From Arthrobacter sp. H5 (GTDB lineage Bacteria > Actinomycetota > Actinomycetes > Actinomycetales > Micrococcaceae), in assembly GCF_000520595.1 (NCBI RefSeq), contig NZ_KI914989.1:156453-210502 (forward strand): a stretch of DNA of 54,050 nt, given 5' to 3'. A program made the position numbers and the translations under genes. Every line of letters begins with the position of its first letter. Position 1 is the stretch's first letter. Shown piece by piece: positions 47,919 through 54,050 of this stretch. The notes below the pieces were generated by a model that was given only the letters and a program-made list of their open reading frames with translations, was not told the DNA's origin and did no database searches.

Positions 47919-48302
47919 TCACGTCTCCAGCCGGGCACGGACAAGGTTCATCAACGTGTCATCGTCGAGTCCCGCCCGGCGCGCGCTTTGGATCAAATGG
48001 ACGACGGCGGCACTCACCTCGGGCGTGTCGGTGTCTGCGGGGTTGTGCGTGCCGCGGGCACCTCCCGTGACGACAGTCCCGTTGCGGCGACGGCTTTCGA
48101 TCAGCCCGGCTGATTCAAGTTCCTTATAAGCACGGGCAACAGTGCCGGGGGCAACGCCCAGATCGGAGGCAAGACTGCGGACCGTCGGGAGACGGGAACC
48201 CTCTTCCAGCGACCCGACGGCGATGAGAGAGGAGATCTGTGATCGGATCTGGTCATAGGGCGGGATGGCCGACGCGACGTCGACGGTGATGCGTGCGCTC
48301 AC
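47919..48302 (-). CDS. GntR-family regulator, YtrA-like
   Basis: A 127-residue regulator with a GntR winged helix, PPYDQIRSQISSLIAVGSLE, EGSRLPTVRSLASDLGVAPG and TVARAYKELESAGLIESRRR, and only a short C-terminal helical part of about 40 residues, as in the YtrA subfamily. The GTG at 48302 overlaps the TGA of the preceding membrane protein gene (GTGA), so it is translated with the two membrane proteins. YtrA regulators commonly control linked membrane-transport genes and their own operon. The probable site is the palindrome at 51601-51632. Confidence 0.87.
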   Translation of the reverse strand: MSARITVDVASAIPPYDQIRSQISSLIAVGSLEEGSRLPTVRSLASDLGVAPGTVARAYKELESAGLIESRRRNGTVVTGGARGTHNPADTDTPEVSAAVVHLIQSARRAGLDDDTLMNLVRARLET

Positions 48303-49966
48303 GGGTGTGTCCGGGTGGGCGCTGGTTCTCGTTCGGTCCGCCCTTGGGAAATCGGTGCCGGGGTGAATACGGAAAGGGCGGCGATGATCCACAGGGGCAT
48401 GCTGAGGTTCATGACGGTCCGCACTAGTTCACCGATATCGCCGGTGTCATCCGGTGTGAAGCCGCCGCTCACACTCCACCGCTGGACGGCACTCCAGATG
48501 ACTGCAGCCGCCATGGCCAGGCACACCGCCCCGAAGACGCACAGGGCGTGATGAAGTTGGCGTTCATTCACGCTGCCTGGTTCTCTTCCGGTATTCCACC
48601 GGAAGACCCCAAGGGCGGCGATGAGGATCAGCAGGCCAATGGCAGTCGGGAGCAGGAAGGCGAGGTCCGGGAAGGGTGCGGGAAGAGCGGCCGCCGGTGC
48701 ATTGGCACGGAGAAGGACGCGATTCGCAGCGGGCGACGCGACCAGGACGACCGCAACGGTCAGGATCAGCAATCCCAGCCCTGCGCCTGCAACGGCTCCA
48801 CTGATCGCCGAGGGCCGTGGCATCTTCCCGCAGGTTCGTTGGGTTGCTGCACGATTCGTTGTTTGCAGCCCGCTGTTCCTGCGGGAAGGCAACGAACGTG
48901 TGGCGGCGACCGTGATCAGGTACGCAATCCCAGCGGCGGCGAACTGTGGTGGAAAGAGGGGGTCCTGGAGCCGGGTTGCGTTGCCTTCAACGGGGATCAG
49001 GCCCACTATCGCTACGGCTGCGATCAGGGTTATTGCGGCCGCTATCAGTCCAAAGATGTGTGGGAGCAGGCCCGCAGCGGAATCCCGCGGCGCGGCCATG
49101 TGCGGCTCCGTTTCAAGGGTGTCGGGTTCCTCGCGCTTCATGCGCGGCGGTTTCCAGGCGGCGAGCACCAGAATGAGCACCAGGCCGCCAATACTTGAGG
49201 CGCTGAAAACCAGGTCAAATCCCCTCCCCCAAGCAGACTCCGGCCAGCGGGCATGGTTGAGTGCGGCATTGATGAGTGCAAGCAGATAAAACCCTGCCGT
49301 CCGCAGCAACCGGTTCATACTGATTCGACGCAGGATCCGATCGTTGGCTTCGCTGAGCGTCTCCAACGGACGTCTGCGGGCAACGGCTATGAGCGCCAAT
49401 GCCAAACCGATCACAAAGACGATGAGCGCCATCAGCAGGGCACCGGAGTAGGTTTCTCCGTCCACACGTCCTGGCTGCGTGAATCCCTCGGGTGTTGGAC
49501 CAGCAACCTGCACTGGTGCAAGGGGGTCGACAGATCTCACGACGATGGAGATCCCAACGGCAATGATGAACAGGATCGCCACCAGTGCGGCGAGACGAGT
49601 GGGAACAAAGTCGGTCACCCGGCGCGTACCCAGCGACGCACGCCGAACCCGACGGCGGTGCCGGGGCCAGGTGAACTGGCCGATGAAATGGACCACGGAC
49701 AAGGCAATCCCCGGAATGGCGAAGGCGAGCAGCATTGCTGGAAATGGATCGCTACCGGCATCCTCAGGGCGGACGGTTCCCACCGAGTAGAGCGCTGTTC
49801 CACTGCCGGCAAGCCATCCGATGAGCCCTGTCCAGAAAGCATGGACCCGGGCTGTCTCAACTCCGGTGCGGTCACTACCCGGGGTCAACGCGATGACCCG
49901 GAGCACACCGTAAAAGAGAAGCGCTCCGATGAGCAGGGAGATCAAAGTCAGCGAAGGAATGTTCAT
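48299..49966 (-). CDS. polytopic membrane protein B, paralogue of membrane protein A
   Basis: A 555-residue protein with about 12 hydrophobic segments and no recognised family. It starts MNIPSLTLISLLIGALLFYG. Blocks shared with its upstream neighbour are the opening helix, a QFTWPR loop, TRRVTDFVPTRLAALVAILF, and ILRRISMNRLLRTAGFYLLA followed by LINA. Cytoplasmic loops are Arg-rich. The start ATG overlaps the stop of gene A (ATGA), and its stop overlaps gntR. It has no ATPase motif and no signal-type cleavage site. It may be a permease subunit, a heteromeric partner of A, or a sensor. Confidence 0.75.
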   Translation of the reverse strand: MNIPSLTLISLLIGALLFYGVLRVIALTPGSDRTGVETARVHAFWTGLIGWLAGSGTALYSVGTVRPEDAGSDPFPAMLLAFAIPGIALSVVHFIGQFTWPRHRRRVRRASLGTRRVTDFVPTRLAALVAILFIIAVGISIVVRSVDPLAPVQVAGPTPEGFTQPGRVDGETYSGALLMALIVFVIGLALALIAVARRRPLETLSEANDRILRRISMNRLLRTAGFYLLALINAALNHARWPESAWGRGFDLVFSASSIGGLVLILVLAAWKPPRMKREEPDTLETEPHMAAPRDSAAGLLPHIFGLIAAAITLIAAVAIVGLIPVEGNATRLQDPLFPPQFAAAGIAYLITVAATRSLPSRRNSGLQTTNRAATQRTCGKMPRPSAISGAVAGAGLGLLILTVAVVLVASPAANRVLLRANAPAAALPAPFPDLAFLLPTAIGLLILIAALGVFRWNTGREPGSVNERQLHHALCVFGAVCLAMAAAVIWSAVQRWSVSGGFTPDDTGDIGELVRTVMNLSMPLWIIAALSVFTPAPISQGRTEREPAPTRTHP

Positions 49967-51585
49967 GGGTACAGTGACTCTCCGGCCGGAGCAGGCGCGT
50001 GGGCGGGTGGCCTGGTGGGTCCTGGAAGAAGCACGATGATGGCGGCGGCTGCAATGACCGCTGCCTGAGCGGCTATCAGTGCCGGATGAAGCCCTTCGGA
50101 AGACGCCCGGTACTCCCCAACGGCGGCTGACCAGAGAATCTCCTGACTGGTCAGGAGATAGGCAAGCAGCATGAGCAGGCCGGAAGTGCATCCGCGGAAC
50201 ACCCGGTGCAGCGTGACGGCCCGGAGGAGCAGGTCCTGGACGCCGTCCACTCCGGAAAGCCGGGGACGCGTCAGAGCCCTCCAGATCCCGGCGGCTGCGA
50301 GCCCGGCAAGCAGCATCACCGCACCCAAGCTGCTCAAGAGTTCAGGAACCACCCGCGGCGACTGGATATTCAGTACCAGCACGGCTGTAAGGACCGCAGT
50401 TAGGGCGAATGCCAGCGCCAGGCGAAGCCACATAGGTACCAAACCCTGAATCGGAACCGCCCCCGACGGGCCAGTGGAGTGGTTCTGTCGGAGAAGGTAT
50501 TCAACAACAAGCTGAACCACCAGGAAAACCGTGAACCCTACCGTGATCAAGCCAAGGGGGAGCGCCCCGGTCCACGGATTCCAGATGGTCAAGACGATGG
50601 GGATGCCCGGCAGGACCAAGAGTACGGATCCCAGTCGCCGCCCGGCACTGCTGATCTCCAGCGCTCTGGCATAAGAACCGGAGCTGGCGAGCGGTGCGGA
50701 TAGGGGCTCTGCAGGATCATCGGCGAGTTTGGGCGGTGCCCACGCAAGGACCGTTATGGCGATGACAACGGAAAAGATCCCGCTTGGGTTGGAGACGAAA
50801 CCCCACCACGACGGCGTGTCAATGGTGTGCAACCGGTCAGTGGGCGTGCCATTTGCTCCGTAGGCCACGGTAGCGTTGATCACTCCCGCCAGCGCCAGGA
50901 TGACGGTTCGCAGCAATCGATTTATGCTTATGCGGCGCACCAACGCGTCGTCCTCAACCGTAAGCGTGGGGATCCGTCGTCGTCGCACAATAACGGCCAC
51001 GGCTGCGGCAGCGAAGGTGAGGAGGCTGATGAATGACGCGCCCATCAGGCTGCCGAAGTATGCTCCACTTACGCGGCTGGGCATGGTGATGCCCTGCTGT
51101 GCGGCGGTGGTGCCGGAAACGGCTGGCAGGAAGGCTGCGGCAACAAGCAGCGCCGCAGCAACCAAGGCGATGAATAGGGTGAGCATAGTGAGGTGCCGTG
51201 GCAGGAAATCCCGTATTCTCCGGGCGGATATGTCTGCAACCCGCACTGCCGAGGTAGGCCGTGGCCAAGTGAATTGCGCGAGGATGTAGATGCCGCCGAG
51301 GCTCGCCACGGGAACGATCAGTGGCAGGAGGTCAGAGAGAACGCCCTGGGATTCAAGGTGGGAGAACTGATCAGAGTTCCAGACCGGCCCAAGCTCGCTG
51401 TACTTGCTATTGCTTGCTGTGCTGCTTGCAAACAGGGCGATGACCGCTGTCCAGAACCCATGGCTGCGGGCCGCCCGTCGGCCGTCGAAGTCCTTGGACG
51501 ATGGGAAGGCCGTGAGCCTCAGGAAGCCGTAGATAAGCAGCGCGCCTATGCTCACGCCCAAAAGTGTGGAACTGACCGGATCCAT
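49963..51585 (-). CDS. polytopic membrane protein A, first gene of a GntR-controlled operon
   Basis: A 540-residue protein with about 12 hydrophobic segments, MDPVSSTLLGVSIGALLIYG at the start, and the loop AQFTWPRPTSAVRVADISAR. Its middle block LVRRISINRLLRTVILALAG, then VINA, matches that of protein B. Near the C-terminus LLLRAVTLHRVFRGCTSGLL looks like a second copy of this block, suggesting an internal duplication. The operon promoter lies inside a palindrome just upstream. GGGGG precedes the ATG by 5 bases. I cannot assign a transported substrate or a family. Confidence 0.75.
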   Translation of the reverse strand: MDPVSSTLLGVSIGALLIYGFLRLTAFPSSKDFDGRRAARSHGFWTAVIALFASSTASNSKYSELGPVWNSDQFSHLESQGVLSDLLPLIVPVASLGGIYILAQFTWPRPTSAVRVADISARRIRDFLPRHLTMLTLFIALVAAALLVAAAFLPAVSGTTAAQQGITMPSRVSGAYFGSLMGASFISLLTFAAAAVAVIVRRRRIPTLTVEDDALVRRISINRLLRTVILALAGVINATVAYGANGTPTDRLHTIDTPSWWGFVSNPSGIFSVVIAITVLAWAPPKLADDPAEPLSAPLASSGSYARALEISSAGRRLGSVLLVLPGIPIVLTIWNPWTGALPLGLITVGFTVFLVVQLVVEYLLRQNHSTGPSGAVPIQGLVPMWLRLALAFALTAVLTAVLVLNIQSPRVVPELLSSLGAVMLLAGLAAAGIWRALTRPRLSGVDGVQDLLLRAVTLHRVFRGCTSGLLMLLAYLLTSQEILWSAAVGEYRASSEGLHPALIAAQAAVIAAAAIIVLLPGPTRPPAHAPAPAGESLYP

Positions 51586-51600
51586 TCATGCCCCCATGGC

Positions 51601-51632
51601 TTTGTATCAATGTGTCAAGTATTTGATACAAA
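51601..51632 (-). promoter_or_regulatory. palindromic operator/promoter of the membrane protein-GntR operon
   Basis: TTTGTATCAA (51601-51610) and TTGATACAAA (51623-51632) are perfect 10-bp arms with a 12-base spacer. On the minus strand the arms supply a -35 (TTGTAT) and a -10 (TGATAC) 16 bases apart, so binding would block the polymerase directly. A TTGACA also lies in the centre. It starts 16 bp upstream of the first gene. The GntR protein of the operon is the obvious candidate ligand. Confidence 0.7.
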
Positions 51633-51773
51633 AGACGGTGAGTCAACCACTGTGCCCGAACCCATTTCCGAACTTTCTGCGGCACGAACCGCGTGTCGAG
51701 CCCCGACACGCCGTAAAACGCGGCTCGGTTGGAATGGAAAGTGCAGGATTAGGTCCGCCCCGGACTGGAAGAG
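51633..51773. other. intergenic stretch without a gene
   Basis: About 140 bp between the operator and the end of the Nudix/phosphatase gene, all on the minus-strand side. No clear hairpin with a T-run and no open frame with a ribosome binding site was found. Confidence 0.5.
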
Positions 51774-52739
51774 TCAGTCTTCGTACGCCCGGAACTGCTC
51801 CACCGACACAATGCGGCCGTGATGCTTGCTGCTCACCTGACAGATGATGGCTTCACCTGGTGCCAGGTAAGGATCCGTCGCCGGCAGGTTTTCAGCGAGC
51901 CGCCCGCTCATGTGGAGCTGAAGCACCAAAATCGCCAAGGGGAGAACCGGTCGGTGGCTGCAGAAGGCCACGGAAACCCGCTTGTCAAAGAGCTTCTCCA
52001 CGATTCCCTTGGCCTTGTCAGGCTTGCGAGCTGCATTGTGCTCCGTGATGGCATCAACGAGTTTCAGTTTGGCGTTGTTGCCCTGCACGTAGGGAAGCAT
52101 TGTCTGCACGCACCGCTCCCATGGGCTGCACACCACTTTTTTCGGACCCCACGCCTGAAGCAGGCGGCCCACCGCCAACGCCTGACGACGGCCGGTCGCG
52201 GCCAGCGGACGATCGCCTTCCGCACGGGTCCACGAAGACCGGGGCTTGGCTTTGGCATGCCGCACGATGATCAACGGCCAGGTTGCCAGATTGCTCAACT
52301 CATCTGCGGCGACCAGCTTTTCCAACGTTTCCTTGTCGGACGGATTGCTGAGCAGTTCGAACGCCCGTGCCGGGGTGCACCAGAGGAACCTGTCAACTTC
52401 CTTACCGTCCGGCTTGACCGTCATGCTGCCGGCCCGCGCTGCCCAGTAGTGGACAATTTTCAGCCCGGACGGAACCTTGTACTCGATGGCTGGCAGCGGA
52501 ATGCCGAGCCGCACGGTAATCCCCACCTCTTCCCGGACCTCCCGTACGGCGCACTCAGGCGTCGTCTCGCCGGGATCGAGTTTGCCCTTGGGCCACGACC
52601 AGTCCTGATAGCGGGGGCGGTGAATCAGGAGAACTTCAAGCTGTCCCTGCTCCCTCCTCCAGCACAGGGCGCCCGCTGCTGTGACAGCGATCGGTCGATC
52701 AGCTTCAGGATCACCGACCTCGTACCGGGACGGCGCCAT
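51774..52739 (-). CDS. Nudix hydrolase fused to histidine phosphatase (MutT1-like)
   Basis: A 321-residue two-domain enzyme. The N-terminal Nudix box runs from G52 to I74 (GKLDPGETTPECAVREVREE, then VGI). The C-terminal histidine-phosphatase domain starts near residue 155 (PLIIVRHAKAKPRSSW) with SPWERCVQTMLPY and a second His in VAFCSHRPVLP. The architecture and the position beside ppk1 match mycobacterial MutT1, which hydrolyses 8-oxo-(d)GTP or diadenosine polyphosphates. The ATG shares one base with the ppk1 stop (TGATG), so the two are coupled. Function is by family; the local nucleotide preference is unknown. Confidence 0.9.
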   Translation of the reverse strand: MAPSRYEVGDPEADRPIAVTAAGALCWRREQGQLEVLLIHRPRYQDWSWPKGKLDPGETTPECAVREVREEVGITVRLGIPLPAIEYKVPSGLKIVHYWAARAGSMTVKPDGKEVDRFLWCTPARAFELLSNPSDKETLEKLVAADELSNLATWPLIIVRHAKAKPRSSWTRAEGDRPLAATGRRQALAVGRLLQAWGPKKVVCSPWERCVQTMLPYVQGNNAKLKLVDAITEHNAARKPDKAKGIVEKLFDKRVSVAFCSHRPVLPLAILVLQLHMSGRLAENLPATDPYLAPGEAIICQVSSKHHGRIVSVEQFRAYED

Positions 52740-54050
52740 CAGCGGCGGGCTGCCGAACGCTGACGTGACCGGGATGCCAACAACCAGGACTGGATGTCCT
52801 CAAGGGGGCTGCCGTCGTCGTCCTTGTGATGGTGCGTCCAGCACCCGTCCTCGGCGAGGTGCCAGCTCGCGGTGCCCGGGTCAACATAGCGGTCCAGGAC
52901 GCCCAACAGGTAGGCGATGTCCTCGGTCGATGCAAGCTGTACCAGCGTCTCAACGCGGCGGTCCAGGTTGCGGTGCATCATGTCGGCCGAGCCGATGAAC
53001 ATCGCCGGATCGCCTCCGTTGGCGAACGCGAAGACGCGGGAGTGCTCCAGGAAGCGTCCCAATATGGAGCGCACGGTGATGTTCTCGCTGAGGCCCGGCA
53101 CTCCCGGCCGGATGGAACAAGTGCCGCGCACAATCACGTCCACCTGCACCCCGGCCTGCGATGCCCGGTACAGGGCATCGATGATCGCCTCATCCACGAT
53201 CGAGTTGACCTTGATGATGACGCGCGCGCCCAGACCGGCTTTCCTATTGGCGATTTCATGCTCAATCCGGTCGATCAGCCCGGACCGCACGGACCGCGGT
53301 GCAACCAGCAACCGCTTGAACGTCGACTTCGGGGCATAACCGGAGAGCTGGTTGAAGAGCCGGGAGAGGTCCTGCCCCACCTGCTCATTGGCCGTGAGCA
53401 GACCCAGATCCTCGTAGTAGCGGGCTGTGCGCGGATGATAGTTTCCCGTGCCGATGTGACAGTAACGGCGCAGCCCGTCGATCTCCTGCCGCACCACAAG
53501 TGACAGTTTGCAGTGCGTCTTCAGGCCCACAATTCCGTACACCACGTGAACCCCGGCCTGTTCCAGCTTGCGCGCCCAGGAAATGTTGGCCTGCTCATCG
53601 AAACGCGCCTTGATCTCCACCAGCGCAAGAACCTGCTTACCGGATTCCGCGGCATCGATCAGTGCGTCAACAATGGGGGAGTCGCCGGACGTGCGGTACA
53701 GGGTCTGCTTGATGGCCTGAACCTTGGGATCGAGCGCTGCCTGCTCAAGGAATGCCTGGACCGATGTGGAGAACGAGTCATACGGGTGGTGCAGCAGAAT
53801 ATCGCGGCGCCGCATTGCAGCGAAGACGTTCGCCGCCTTGGACGTCTCGCTCTCGTTGAGGTCGCGGCTGGTGTGCGGCACACGCTTGGGGTAGTGCAGG
53901 TCACCGCGGTCAATGCGGCCGATGACGCTCAGCCCGCGCAGGTCCAGCGGTGCGGGCAGAACGTAGACCTCGTCATCCTCCACCCCCAGTTCACGCGAAA
54001 GCAGCGCCCGGATGTTTGGGTTGATGTCGGTGGCCACCTCCAGCCGCACC
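52739..54050 (-). CDS. ppk1: polyphosphate kinase (C-terminal part, runs off the window)
   Basis: The last about 437 residues of PPK1, out of some 700 or more in the full protein, which makes and uses inorganic polyphosphate from [43 protein letters not shown] and [20 protein letters not shown] are present. The autophosphorylated His is expected in [11 protein letters not shown] or [20 protein letters not shown], both intact. [15 protein letters not shown] near the C-terminus is typical. The true start lies beyond 54050. Coupled to the Nudix/phosphatase gene. Confidence 0.95.
   Translation of the reverse strand, partial: VRLEVATDINPNIRALLSRELGVEDDEVYVLPAPLDLRGLSVIGRIDRGDLHYPKRVPHTSRDLNESETSKAANVFAAMRRRDILLHHPYDSFSTSVQAFLEQAALDPKVQAIKQTLYRTSGDSPIVDALIDAAESGKQVLALVEIKARFDEQANISWARKLEQAGVHVVYGIVGLKTHCKLSLVVRQEIDGLRRYCHIGTGNYHPRTARYYEDLGLLTANEQVGQDLSRLFNQLSGYAPKSTFKRLLVAPRSVRSGLIDRIEHEIANRKAGLGARVIIKVNSIVDEAIIDALYRASQAGVQVDVIVRGTCSIRPGVPGLSENITVRSILGRFLEHSRVFAFANGGDPAMFIGSADMMHRNLDRRVETLVQLASTEDIAYLLGVLDRYVDPGTASWHLAEDGCWTHHHKDDDGSPLEDIQSWLLASRSRQRSAARR

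Noticed and set aside
47118-48113. 331-codon open frame antisense to thyA and gntR
   Set aside because: It covers two recognised minus-strand genes and has no independent support.
1-54050. CRISPR arrays, insertion sequences, integrases, prophage genes
   Set aside because: No regularly spaced repeats, transposase or integrase motifs, or terminal repeat pairs with target duplications were seen on either strand.

Overview
The window is a continuous stretch of bacterial chromosome with high G+C by eye and dense, short-spaced genes. Gene content points to an actinomycete of the Micrococcaceae, probably Arthrobacter-like. Markers are a Micrococcus/Kocuria-type putrescine oxidase, FprA, the MaoC-MaoC-MurB block, an E. 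coli-type Asd, a Nudix/histidine-phosphatase fusion next to PPK1, and many apparently leaderless genes. No prophage, insertion sequence, CRISPR array or rRNA was seen. The species assignment is an inference.

Region 1 (1-8335) is a polyamine-use island: the tail of a nitrilase-type amidohydrolase, agmatine deiminase (aguA), an APC permease, a divergent TetR regulator, putrescine oxidase (puo), a tandem-domain universal stress protein, a second APC permease and a second stress protein. The enzymes would take agmatine to N-carbamoylputrescine, putrescine and 4-aminobutanal. ATGA overlaps and zero-gap junctions tie the genes together.

Region 2 (8344-23716) holds RarD, FprA, a decayed aldehyde-dehydrogenase/DUF779 pair, a TetR-MMPL exporter unit with a double operator, catalase with its Fur-type regulator, two overlapping alpha/beta hydrolases, an MFS exporter, HtpX, a histidine phosphatase, YajQ and a small secreted protein.

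Region 3 (23852-35473) has tRNA-Tyr, an unlisted-size small protein (52 aa), two ABM-domain proteins, thioredoxin, an MFS transporter divergent from a stand-alone ClpX-type zinc-finger protein, a phosphotransferase, an AlkA-like glycosylase, transsulfuration genes (cbs, metB), an amidohydrolase, a serine hydrolase interrupted by an amber codon, and a MOSC protein whose 3' end lies in a long inverted repeat.

Region 4 (35474-45281) has a DEAD-box helicase with a long leader, tRNA-Thr and tRNA-Met, a histidine kinase interrupted by an ochre codon, an orphan ParA/MinD-like ATPase, a PfpI protein, a DUF2797 protein, and two MaoC-type dehydratases followed by murB.

Region 5 (45329-54050) is entirely on the minus strand: asd, folA, thyA, then an operon of two paralogous polytopic membrane proteins and a YtrA-like GntR regulator under a palindromic promoter, then the Nudix/phosphatase fusion and the C-terminal part of ppk1. 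The most unusual items are the tandem membrane-protein/GntR operon, four broken or remnant genes within about 28 kb, the recurrent TANNNT-N6-start arrangement indicating leaderless mRNAs, and the orphan MinD-like ATPase with a long proline-rich N-terminus.
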